Below, one piece after another: positions 53,946 to 63,682 of a stretch of DNA of 64,000 nt (the stretch's first letter is position 1; the number at the start of each line of letters is the position of its first letter). The notes below the pieces were generated by a model, which worked only from the letters and a program-made list of their open reading frames with translations, made no database searches and was not told the origin of the DNA. Both the position numbers and the translations under genes were made by a program. This DNA is from Diploscapter coronatus (lineage: Eukaryota > Nematoda > Chromadorea > Rhabditida > Rhabditidae). The DNA is taken from positions 58,109,249-58,173,248 of the forward strand of contig OZ038423.1 in NCBI GenBank assembly GCA_964036155.1. The letters are read 5' to 3'.

Positions 53946-55060
53946 ATGATCCAGGTTTTACTCTACTTTATCTTCGATTTCCTAGGACTTTTCGTAGCGC
54001 TGATCTTCTATAAGTTAAAGCCTAAGGTAAAGGCCAATTAGCATATCTCCGAAAATAGGCGATTTTAGCCTTTACCAATGGATTACACGACGATTCCGGG
54101 CATGAAACTAAAAGTAGATAGGGCCGAAGACCTACCGGTAATTTCGATTGATCCCGGCGAAAACCCTATGTTAATCCATCTCTCTAAAGGCCATATGCAT
54201 AAAATTCAGAAGTGCAAGGGTCGGTTTATTTTAATTGGTGTAAATTCTTAGATTTCGAACATTCCGACAATTTCCCGAGTATTTATATTTGATTTATGGT
54301 GGCTTAAATTCATTCTACTGGGGTTCACGATATGTAGTCACCATTGGGGATTTAAAATATCTGAGTGAACTAAAGAAATATCGAGAGAATTTGTGTAAAT
54401 TTCAGTTTTCTGATAATTTGTGGTAGTTAAATTTTAGTAGCCATTAACCCCTTTGCGGTTGGCTCAATTTTAAGAGGGGATAGAAAATATTGGACTAAGA
54501 TAACGATGTCTTCCTTAGACCATATTAATGGCATTCAAGAGTGCGAGAATTCGGTATATTTTAAACAATTTAAATCACGAAATATTTTAAAATTCAGCTA
54601 TTAGAAGTCGACCAAGATAGGATTTGTCTTGATGGTCCTGTTAAAATGATACCGAATAATCATTTTAGTGATATACATGACTTAAGGGATATCTTAAGGT
54701 GAAAATAATTCATCTTAGATAAGTTTATATTTATGTTTTAGGCAGATACCTAAGGCCTATTTAAAAGATACGAATAATTTTAATGAACTCTGTCATATTT
54801 TATCTCGACCGATAGTTGTGGCCTTCAATAAGGAGATTGACATATCGGCACATCCTATACCAGCTTATGTAGGGGCTAAATAGTTTAGTTAAATAAATCT
54901 TTATTTTCAGATACCTATCATAGTGCATTGTGGTCGCTTAGTAGAAATCTTCAAAGAAAATTCGCAATTTTGCGATGATATTATGGAAAATTACTTCAAA
55001 CAACTAAATTGGATACCGACTATTGGAAACTTGGAACATTTTAAATTTAATTCGAAATAA
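53946..55060 (+). CDS. orphan membrane-anchored protein, about 276 aa
   Basis: A chain of AT-rich exons with 40-75-base introns gives MIQVLLYFIFDFLGLFVALI (hydrophobic anchor), then KLKPKPLPMDYTTIPGMK, HLSKGHMHKIQKFRTFRQ, YLIYGGLNSFYWGSRYVV, INPFAVGSILRGDRKYW, LLEVDQDRICLDGPVKM, ILSRPIVVAFNKEIDI and a final exon ending EHFKFNSK. The FYWGSRYVVTIGDL segment faintly recalls the early part of cytochrome P450s. No haem-binding Cys motif exists and the protein is far too short, so that is not claimed. Two junctions are uncertain: the donor after HKIQK and the one near GDLKYL. Codon use is more AT-rich than in the neighbouring conserved genes, as in fast-evolving or young genes. An N-terminal anchor suggests a type II or ER-anchored protein. 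Confidence 0.6.
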
Positions 55061-55215
55061 ATAGCAGTTTATTTAACTTCTCCTCGAATCGAGTAAATTT
55101 AACACCAATTTCTAAATTTCGAACCTAATGGTTGTCATGAAAAATCCCTGGTGAAATTGAACGAGAGTTTTGTATCTTAAATGGGGTTTAAATAAAATTA
55201 TGTTGAATCTTTGGT

Positions 55216-56236
55216 TTAAAACGGCTTCCTTTCGAGTTGGAAGGGCATGGTAACCAACTTAGACATCGTTTCCTGAAATTAGTACCATTTTATGACCCAA
55301 AAATGGTGTCACCTTAAAATTATCATTGGTAGCTGCCAGGCTTTCGACCCATGTCAGGAGGGTTCTGGTTAGCGAAGAATAGGAGCTTATATCGACCTGC
55401 GACACAAACGACGCATAGCAATCATCCAGGAGGGTTTGGAGCTGAAGAAGTTACCATTTGATGGCAATTTTGGTAATGTTACCATCCTCGCTTGGACTGA
55501 ATTTGAGCTCGAACTTGATGGTGCACTCGCTGCCATAGATTCGTATTGAGCGGCTATCATTTCGAGGGCTGCTACCTAAAGTGGTACAGATGTACCATAT
55601 GGTAGAATGTTACCAAAATGGCCCAACCTGGGTATTTAGCTGTTGCAGTTCCTTATCACCACTTTCCACATCGTTCGTAAGTTGATGGATGTATTCACAG
55701 GCTCTGAAATTTTTAATTAGCACTTTCTTTAAAAATTAAACTCTACCGAAATAAAACGGCGGCGTTAGTCGTTTTACAGCCCAGCGATGAAGTAGTTTGA
55801 GGAATCAGTTCTTTCAATTCATTGTAACCGCTCTGAAGCATGATAACTTGAGGTTCTTTTAAATCGACTAAATTTACATTAATCGCCTCCCTCCGTTGCC
55901 TTTCACATCTAAGGTGGGTCTGTTTTTTCCTATCATTATAAACCCCGACGTTCGACAGAGAAGATTCAGATCCTGATCCCGAAGGACTCAGGTCACCCAT
56001 TGATTCCTGAAAGATGCCATTTTTAAAGTAGTACACCACTTTTAGTCAAATATATTAAAGTTGAAGCAACTCGTCTATTTTTAAATAAATTGACTTTTCC
56101 CCTAAATTTATATTCTCCGAGTATCTTCCCGAAGAATTACCTGACTAGCCGGTCCCATAACTGAGTTCGTCGCTGATGATGAGGCAGCCGTATTTTGCCC
56201 CCCGGTCGCAGAGGAACGGCGCCGTCTCATCTTCAT
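55216..56236 (-). CDS. mxl-2: Mlx-like bHLH-Zip transcription factor
   Basis: Seven exons (56141-56236, 55878-56006, 55747-55832, 55628-55703, then three smaller ones down to 55216) join in frame to 221 aa. The basic region and helix 1 read KKQTHLRCERQRREAINSGY, with the E-box-contacting His, Glu and Arg. The loop and helix 2 follow as ELKELIPQTTSSLGCKTTNA and FRACEYIHQLTNDV. A leucine-zipper-like segment and a C-terminal dimerisation region (SLTRTLLTWVESLAATND) resemble Mlx. In worms MXL-2 pairs with the Mondo protein MML-1 to bind E-boxes and control metabolism, longevity and cell migration. The N-terminus is Ser-rich with an RRRR patch. The gene is divergent from NDUFB9 with 231 bases between starts, and converges on the orphan gene at its 3' end. 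Confidence 0.88.
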
Positions 56237-56467
56237 CTTTCAGCTCTAAACTAATTTCGCTAATTGAGTAAAAAAAATAGGCTAATTATCGAAAATCGAA
56301 GTCACGTGGTCAGTGTTTTCTCGATGATAGTCGATATGCTTTGCGCGTATTCGTTTTAGCCACAAGTTTCGCGCATTTGTGCAACACACATTATACTGCG
56401 CATTTATCTTTAATTGGAGTAATTAGCTTTTATTCTTAGGTTAATTGGCCAATTAACTGGCGCGAAG
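56237..56467. promoter_or_regulatory. short divergent promoter region, mxl-2 / NDUFB9
   Basis: The two start codons are only 231 bases apart, so both core promoters lie here. It contains a CACGTG-like element (GTCACGTGGTC near 56300-56310), a perfect E-box of the kind bHLH-Zip dimers such as Mlx bind, and AT-rich TAATTA motifs. Confidence 0.5.
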
Positions 56468-57660
56468 ATGGACTCGCCTATGTGGATGTTCACCAAGGCG
56501 CTTTCGCATAGACAGGTTGGGAAGTTTGAGAAAATCGATAATTTTGTAAATATTGATTCTTTTGATTTTTTCAGAAAGTCTGCCGTCTCTACAAGCGTGC
56601 GCTGCGCGAGGTCGACAACTGGTACGGGGGCAGGGATTTGTAAGTTTATTAGAAGTTGAAAATTTGAACAAACTAAAATTCCAGCCTCGAGGGTCGTTTC
56701 CAGAAGGTCATTCTGCGCGCTCGCTTCGATGCCAACAAGGTAAATTTCAGTTTACAGGAAAAGATTCAATTTAAAAAAATTGACGAGGGCCCTCATAAAA
56801 ACTCTAATTTCAGGACGTAGACGACCCCCGCAAAGCGGCCCTCCTTGTCGCCGACGGATGCCGTCAGTTGTGGGAGAAGAAGCACTGGAAGCCGGCGAGA
56901 TGTAAGATTTTTTCCAAATCTACTTTTAAAGAGGCTAAGTTTGATTTAAAATTATAAGCATTGGCATTTCATTTTGATGATGATTGGTAAAAGATATAAG
57001 AGAAGTGATAAGAAGTGTAAGAATTGATAGCTTTATCAATGATAGAATTTTCAGTCCCTCTCGACCCGGGTGGCTCGAGCTACGATCGTGAGCGCGTCGC
57101 AAGAGATGAGGTACGATTTAATTTCGATTTAAAAGGTTTAAAATGGCAGCTATTATTTTTCTGAGTGTGAGAGCATTTATCTCCTCACACTTTCCTCCTA
57201 CTTTCACCCGCTGTCCTGTCTTTAACTATGCATTCCGAAGAATGGGTATTGTCAGAGATATAATCTATTATAAAGAAGTCTAAAATTGGGCAAATTCCAA
57301 CTTTCAGTCGCTCGACTCGGAAAACTGGACGTTCGTCGACAAGGAGCAGTACCCGTACTATTTCAATCGACGTGAGCTCAGAAAGAAGGTTCGAGGATTT
57401 TAAAAAATTAAAAAAAAACAAGGTTTTTAGTATTTATCGATATCATTTGTTCTCTAAGTTTATAGAATTTCCAAAAAATCATAAAAATGCGTTTTCTTTT
57501 TCTTTGGAAGGAATAGTTTTTGTAATTTCAGGAGCTCCTGAAGCACTGGGCCAAAATCGAGGCGGCATGGGACGAGGAACTCGACAAAATCCAAACCACT
57601 TTGCCCGGAAATGACAACCAGAAGACTGGCAAAGCCAACAACCCGACGGTGACGGTCTAA
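56468..57660 (+). CDS. NDUFB9: mitochondrial complex I subunit NDUFB9 (B22), LYR family
   Basis: Exons join to about 170 aa. The N-terminal LYR-type helix reads CRLYKRALREVDNW (LYK in place of LYR, as in many orthologues). It is followed by RFQKVILRARFDANK, DPRKAALLVADGCRQLWEKK, PLDPGGSSYDRERV and the Trp/Tyr-rich YPYYFNRRELRKK typical of this subunit. It belongs to the membrane arm of respiratory complex I, and the LYR helix binds mitochondrial acyl carrier protein. The start follows CGCGAAG immediately after an AT-rich divergent promoter. AATAAA at 57877 is the likely polyadenylation signal. The protein is complete. Confidence 0.93.
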
Positions 57661-57955
57661 CTTTTCTAGATTTTCAAAATTTCTGGCGAGAAATTTATTT
57701 TTTTGCCCGATTTATTCCATTTTATTAGCTCAAAAACTAAGAATTCGGCGTAAAATTGAAATTTTATGCCAAGTTTTTATATGTAGATTTAGTGATCGAG
57801 AAACGATATGTGTGAACTTTTCAAAATAAGTACGATTTTCGAGAATTCGTGTGTAAAGTATAGCTGAAAGTCTCGGAATAAAAGTTTATTTAAATTTAGA
57901 GATCTAGGAACATCTACAAATTAAAAAAAAGAAGCAAACAGACAAATAAAAAAGT

Positions 57956-59029
57956 TTAAAGACGAGCATCCACGCCCCCAGCAATCACGATGGTTTCTCC
58001 GCTAAAATTTCAAATTTCTATAAATTACGCTAATTTTTAGGAAATAGAAACCTGATATAACTGGCGTCTTTAGAGACCAAAAATGCCACCGCACCGGCGC
58101 ACTCTTCTGGTACTCCCAGCCGGTTTAGGGGGATCTATAGTAGATATATGAAATTCAATTTGATTTTAGAAAGATATATATGAAATCCCTTTAAAAAATA
58201 TACCTGCATTTGATCGATAGCCCTTTGTTCAGAGTCGTCGGCGCCGTCCCAGAGCTAAAAATCGCTTAAATTAACAAAAACGCTAAAATTAGCATATTTT
58301 TACCGCTCTGCTAAGTTTCGTCTTGATAATGCCGGGCGCAATAGCGTTAACTCGAATATTATCACCGGCTAGTCCCTGAGCTAACGCTTTAGTCAGCCCA
58401 AGTAGGGCGGTTTTCGTGACTCCGTAGGCTGCTACGCCCTAGAAATTGGCGTATTGTTAGAAATTAGAAATTTCTTACCGTGGGAGCTCGGTAAGCTCCA
58501 ATAGACGCGTTGAATATGATGTTTCCGCCCCTAAAGTTGAAAATTTTGTATTTTTCTTGCATTTTAAGTTACCCGTTCTTCTTCATGTGTGGATGGACGA
58601 GTTTAGTGAGTTGGAATCCAGCTTTGACGTTAGTTTCGAATAATTTGTCCCAGGTGCGGTCCTCGATATCCAAAATATGCCCGAAAGCCGGATTTATGCC
58701 GTGATTGTTTATCAAGGTATCTATTCTTCCAAATTTTTCAATAGCCAAATCAACCAATTTCTTCTGGTCATCCGTATTGCTAACGTTTCCCGCAATTCCA
58801 ACCGCGTTTTTCACTCCTTTCGACTTCAGATATTGTATAGCTTCATCCACGTTCTTCTGATTTCTGCTTCCAATAACGATAGAGGCCCCTTCTAGACCAA
58901 TTCTTTCGGCGATAGCTAGACCAATTCTGAAAACATTGAAGGGTAAAAGCTGAAAATAAAAATTACTTACCCCTTGGTAGCTGCGGTCACAATAGCTACT
59001 TGACCTTCCAATCTGCGGCAGGTGGTCAT
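57956..59029 (-). CDS. dhrs-4: short-chain dehydrogenase/reductase, DHRS4 type
   Basis: A classical SDR of roughly 258 aa. The cofactor loop is TAATKGIGLAIA, a TGxxxGIG variant with Thr-Ala in place of Thr-Gly. NNHGINPAF replaces the usual NNAG motif. The active site has NASIGAYRAPTGVAAYGVTK, with Ser, Tyr and Lys in normal spacing. SRNQ after the second strand favours NADP(H). The protein ends GGVDARL; ARL fits the peroxisomal PTS1 pattern, in line with the SRL end of mammalian DHRS4. DHRS4 enzymes reduce retinal and other carbonyl compounds. A TTTTAG acceptor lies 15 bases upstream of the ATG. It is the last gene of a same-strand cluster, 322 bases after rpl-3, and converges with NDUFB9. 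Confidence 0.93.
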
Positions 59030-59351
59030 AATTTTTGAAGTTCTAAAATAGAAAAATCTAAACTTCCGACATTCTAAAATCATCCAAATAGAATAAAACG
59101 AAAACATTTTTCGTACTTTCTCTCAACACTCGATATTTGATAAGGCTACAATATAGCCTACACTAGAAACCTTCAATCAATTTCTTATAGTCTGATTTTC
59201 ACAAAATCTTTATTTTAACTCAGAAACAATAAGAAAGAACAACAACAAACGAATTGAGGGTGGGGAAATTTTTCAACAACCGAAAAGCTTGGGAACCTTT
59301 TTCGGGAGCCAGAAAAAATTTGAAAAACATTTTTGGGGGAAATTTGAAAAC

Positions 59352-61572
59352 TTAGGCGGCAGCCTTCTCGACGGCAGCGGTCGCGGCGAAGTCCTTCTTG
59401 AGCTTGCCCATGAACGTCTTCTTTTCGGCCGTAGTCTGAAATAATTAGTTAATCAGGGTGACTATCTCGGAATGACCGATAATTAGGGTAATTATCTTAG
59501 TTAATTATCCTAACTATCTCCCAATTTAATTACCTGGAAGCGACCGTGACCAGTCTTGGACGAGGTGTCGATCCACTTGAGACTGAAATGTGTTGGAAAT
59601 TAGCATCAAGTATTGATTATTTGAATATCTGACTTGATTTTCTCGAAGGCGAATCGCTTGGTCTGGGTGATGAGCGACTTGCGGAGAGTGATGGGTCTCT
59701 TGCGAGGGCCGACGATTGCGCCGCGCAGCATCATGAAGTCCTGGTTCACGAGACCGTAGCGCGGGAAACCACCCTGAAAAATGAAATAAATTTTATCTCC
59801 AACCGAGTTTTTTTTTTTAAACTGTTTGTTCTCAGAGAGATGATTTCACCAAGTTATACATTGCTGCATTGCAGACTTTCTCATCATAGAACATGCTTTT
59901 TCATTTATCTTTAATCATTAATTTACCATCGGATTGATGCTCTTCTGGGTGAGATCGAAGTCGGTCGAGCCGTTGCTTTTGCCCTCTGAAAATTTCAAAT
60001 TAGTTTCAGAGAAAATGTTTTTCTAATTTAGAAAATGTTTCAAAAGCAAGTACCAGGAGTGAGTGCGGAGCGGCCGATGCGGTAGATCTTCTTGTTGATC
60101 TGGGTGCGGTGGTGGAAGCCCTTCTGACCGGCTCTCGCAACGGTGAACGAGACTCTGAAATAGTATTCTTAGTCGTCTTAAACACGAGTTAACTTGAATC
60201 GAGGATATTAACACCTTAATCCTCGAATTAGTTGGAATCCTAAGGATAAGTGGTTTATGGAAAAGGCTGTACCTGGAAGGATGCCAAGCGCCGATGCAAG
60301 CCACCTTGCGGAGACCCTTGTGCGTCTTGCGAGGCAGCTTCTTGGTGTGCCAACGGGAGGTGACGCCCTTGAAGCCGTGTCCCTTGGTGATTCCAATCGT
60401 GTCGATCATCTCGTCCTGGGAGAACACCTGCAACAAAAAACTAGATTTGAATTTATGCTGATTTCCTCTTACCGTATCGACAGGGACCTGCTTCTCGAGG
60501 TGCTCTTTCGCCCAGTCGATCTTCTGCGGCACGGTGCCGCCGTTCACCTGGATTTCCATGATGTGCGCCTTCTTCTGGCGACGGTGCAGGATTTTCATCT
60601 GAACTTTTAGAAATTGAAAAATGTTCTTTCGAAGGAATTCAAGAAAACGAAACATACCTGAGTGTGAGCGAGCACCCTGATGGAGGAGCAGTACTTCTTC
60701 ATCTTGTTGAGGTCCGACTCGATCACCTTCTTTCCGTCCTCGTCCTGCCACTTCTTCGCGTGCTTCGTGAACGCCTTCTTCTTGGACTTGCCCCTTCAAA
60801 TCATCCACTTCATTCCCTTCTTACTCTCTGCCAAAGGCAAGGAAACGAGCATTGGAAGGAATTTCGTTTTGACGGAAACGTGCAAAATTCTCCAGAGTTC
60901 AGTGCGCATATTCATGTACAGAATACAACGGATGTATTGTACAGAGGAAATACACACTGCTCTTTATGGAAGTCGGAGGGCTTAATTATCCAATTAACTC
61001 TCGATAATTGGGGTATTAAGGACATAATTAGCCTGAGGGACTGACCAATTCTTGTAGAATCTGCGTCTGCAGTCCTCGGACAAGTGCTCGGCGAAGACGG
61101 TTTTGAATGTGCGCGGTCCGCGAGGCGTGTCGATGTAGCCGACGATGCCCACGATCACCATGGGAGGCGTCTCGATGATGGTCACCGGCTCCACTACCTC
61201 CTTCTTGTTCACCTTCGAGCCGGGTTTGTCCACCTAAAATAGTCGGTTTTATTTAAATAAAAAGTAAGACTTATAATTTCTGGTATTTTAGAAATTTTAT
61301 AAAAACGAACTCACTTCACGAACGATGTGGGTCATGCCGGCCTTGTAGCCGAGGAAGGCCGTCAGATGGATCGGCTTGCTCTGCAAAATTGGTATATTCA
61401 TCATCATTTTCAATTTAGAGCTAGCTTGTTTCCAGGTTAAATAATTGATCAAATTTTGAACCTGGTCATCCTTGGGGAAGGCCTTGACTTTACCGCGAGC
61501 TCGCTTCGACCTCTTTTTGGGGCAGAAGCCCATCGAGCCGTGACGGGGCGCCGAAAACTTGCGATGCGACAT
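59352..61572 (-). CDS. rpl-3: large-subunit ribosomal protein L3 (uL3)
   Basis: Roughly 400 aa in several exons. It starts [20 protein letters not shown], followed by [57 protein letters not shown], the signature [20 protein letters not shown] and the conserved loop [13 protein letters not shown]. It ends EKAAA. The His in RWHTKK corresponds to the residue methylated in yeast and mammals. uL3 is among the first proteins assembled on 25S/28S rRNA, and its long loop reaches the peptidyl-transferase centre. An acceptor lies just before the ATG. Introns are compact, except two that appear to carry structured RNA (59827-59893, and hairpins within 60797-61044). Codon use is strongly biased, as expected for a highly expressed gene. 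Confidence 0.98.
59827..59893 (-). ncRNA. box C/D small nucleolar RNA in an rpl-3 intron (candidate)
   Basis: On the rpl-3 sense strand a TGTTC/GAACA terminal stem encloses a perfect C box (ATGATGA, 59881-59887) and a D box (CTGA, 59832-59835). The total is about 67 nt, typical for C/D RNAs, and lies entirely inside an intron. Hosting in ribosomal-protein introns is common, including RPL3 in mammals. The stretch before the D box (TTGGTGAAATCATCT) would be the guide. I could not assign its rRNA target by eye. C' and D' boxes are not evident. Confidence 0.6.
60797..61044 (-). other. rpl-3 intron with two stable hairpins
   Basis: This 248-base intron, long for rpl-3, contains on the sense strand one hairpin (GGCTAATTAT...ATAATTAAGCC with an inner CCAATTA/TAATTGG stem). 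A second hairpin (CAGTGTGT pairing with GCGCACTG, inner GTACAATACA with TGTATTCTGTAC) has an internal loop. The two-hairpin layout recalls H/ACA guide RNAs, but neither a clear H box nor an ACA tail is seen. Confidence 0.3.
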
Positions 61573-61931
61573 CCCAAATGTACCCTGAAACAACTCGGAA
61601 AAATAGAGTCAAATCTAAAAGAAACGAAACATTTCGATAAGGGCAATGTTCATCTACATTCAAGGAATTCTTGGGATGATTTTCAAGAAGCTTCAGAGAA
61701 ACCCGGAAAGACCATAGAAGAAACTCAAATTTAAAGGAATTCGGCAAACGGCCTAAAATAAAAGCATGCGGTTGAATTTACAACGTACTCTGTAATCCAC
61801 TATTTCGTTCATTTCTGCTTCTCTGGTCTTTCTTTCTTTTCTGCGTGCTATTTTTAACTACAGTACTTTTTCAAAGCTTTATTCACCAACAAACCCGTCT
61901 AAAATACTTTATTTTTAAAATCTGAGAACGC
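61573..61931. other. intercistronic region, neuropeptide-like gene to rpl-3
   Basis: 359 bases between same-strand genes. A TTTCAG acceptor lies about 14 bases before the rpl-3 ATG (minus strand). No other gene is seen; plus-strand frames here are antisense shadows. Confidence 0.4.
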
Positions 61932-62302
61932 TCATTTTCCTGGTCTAAACAACGAATTTGAAGGATTGGAGAATTTCTTGTAATCCACGAAAATATGCTT
62001 CATGATCAATTCGTCCTGAGCGGGCTCTGAAAATTCCCAAATAATCAAGATTTTCAAAAATCGTCAATTTCGATTTTCCGACCTACCTAGTACGGGTTCT
62101 TCTTCATTCTTCCCATTTTCATTCTCCAAATTTGGAAACTCTTTTATTTTCCTGAAACAAAAATGTTGAATTTTCAGAAGAGAAATTACCCATTAGTGAT
62201 AAAGTTCAGCAGTCCGGATTCTTTAGCGTCTAAATTCTTAGCTAGAACTGATAAAATTATAAAGGATAAGTGTAGGAATAAGAATATGCCGAATTTAGGC
62301 AT
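61932..62302 (-). CDS. neuropeptide-like precursor, 90 aa, predicted C-terminal amidation
   Basis: Three exons (62190-62302, 62087-62151, 61932-62026) join in phase to 90 aa. The first 21 residues are a strong signal peptide (MPKFGIFLFLHLSFIILSVLA). An acidic spacer follows (ENENGKNEEEPVLEPAQDE). The C-terminus reads KHIFVDYKK then FSNPSNSLFRPGK and stop. A dibasic KK just before FSNPSNSLFRP, and a Gly-Lys right before the stop, are the standard proprotein-convertase and amidation signals. The predicted product is an 11-residue FSNPSNSLFRP-amide. There are no cysteines. I do not recognise a named worm orthologue, and only one peptide is encoded. Each exon is too short to be called alone; in-frame phases at both junctions support the model. 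It sits between glrx-5 and rpl-3 on the same strand. Confidence 0.7.
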
Positions 62303-62612
62303 TTTCTAGAACTCTGTAATCACGAATGCCATTAATTTATGCATGCTCTATGAAGAGAAAGATGATATGTCTTTTTCCGCAATTTTTGTTTGGTTTGAGT
62401 TTCCCACCCCTTCAGTCCTTTAATTTTAAAAGCGAATATTTATTCAAGAAAACATTGACAAAATCAACGAAACTTATCGTATTTTCTATATTTGAAGTCC
62501 CGAGTCTTGTTTTTTAATATTAACTATGTGGGAGGCTTCAACTAAAGGAAATACTTTTATCTAGGCATCTATTAAAATAAAATAAGATATTTTCTTCGGG
62601 GATTTTTAAATT

Positions 62613-63682
62613 CTACTTCTTTTCGCCGAATTTATTCGGGATTCCTTTAGAGTCGAGAAAATCGCTGAAAAAAATAAAATTCGATATTTTCTGAGAAATA
62701 AAAACCTGATTTCCCCGTCTTGATGCATTTGGACCATTATGTCGCAGCCGCCGACGAACTCGCCTTTTACGTAGACCTGAAATTTCACAAAATTAGCGAA
62801 AAAATCAATATTTTCCCGGTGTTTACAAGTAAACGAAAAGTAAAAGACGTAGGGGAAAATCAAAACCTGAGGAATAGTGGGCCATTCGCTGTAGGCCTTG
62901 ATGCTCTCCCTGAGTTCCGGATCGGCGAGCACGTTGTAGTCTTTGAAAGGCACTTGGTGGAAATCTAAAACAACATTTATTTTTAGAAATTTAAAATTTT
63001 TGAGTAAATTTCAAATAGTCGGCTTTTGAACTATGTACGAGCATTAAAAATAAAAAGGAAAAAAAAATTTTAATTCAAATTTATTTTACAAAAGAATACG
63101 ATTCTTTACCCAAGACCAATTTGACGTTTTTCGAAAAACCGCACAACGGCTCCTGCTTCGTGCCTTTCATGAACACTACCACATCGTCATTCTGGTGAAA
63201 TAATTTTTTTAGAAAAATAGAAAATAAAAATTAATTTTTAAAGGAAAGATTTCAAAAAGGTAGAATTAATTAGGGTTTTTTAAAGATGATAAAAAAGGAT
63301 AACCTTTCGAGAAACTGATCAAATTTATGATTTTATCACCAACCTTGATCATCTGGTCGATTTTCTTGCGCATTTCGTCAGAAATTGCCGAATTTGAAGC
63401 CGTATACCGTACCAAATTCAGCGTGGCCGAGGGTCCTGATGTGGGATTTTGAATACCGTAATTCTTTTCTCCAGTTGAAAAAAAACGAAAGTTTAAAATT
63501 GCATATCCTCTTTCTACTTAATGAGAGGAAAAGTACAGTAATCTTTTTGCTAATTTCAATTAGGTGTACTGTATTTATTATTTGCTTCCCGCTATTTTCT
63601 TGAAAAAAGTCCAACTTTTTAAAGTACCTTGCTGTAAACCTCTCCCAAGTTGACCGGCTACAGTAGTCAGCACTCGGAGCAT
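62613..63682 (-). CDS. glrx-5: mitochondrial monothiol glutaredoxin 5
   Basis: Exons assemble to roughly 145 aa. A basic, Ser/Thr-containing N-terminus ([18 protein letters not shown]) looks like a mitochondrial presequence. The glutaredoxin fold follows: [20 protein letters not shown] with the monothiol CGFS active site, then [17 protein letters not shown], the cis-Pro segment [19 protein letters not shown] with the GG-CD glutathione-binding turn, and a Lys-rich end (NKFGEKK). Glrx5 binds a 2Fe-2S cluster with glutathione and passes it from the ISCU scaffold to later acceptors. Its loss disturbs iron-sulphur and haem metabolism. An acceptor ends six bases before the ATG. This is the first gene of the four-gene minus-strand run. 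Confidence 0.95.

Noticed and set aside
53946..55060. Cytochrome P450 assignment for the orphan gene
   Set aside because: Only a short FYWGSRYVV resemblance; no I-helix, ExxR or haem-Cys motif and half the expected length.
56940..57053. C/D snoRNA in an NDUFB9 intron (TGATGATGAT)
   Set aside because: A C-box-like run is present but there is no D box CTGA before the intron end and no terminal stem.
60257..61044. Plus-strand open frames of 101-126 codons
   Set aside because: Antisense shadows of strongly codon-biased rpl-3 exons.
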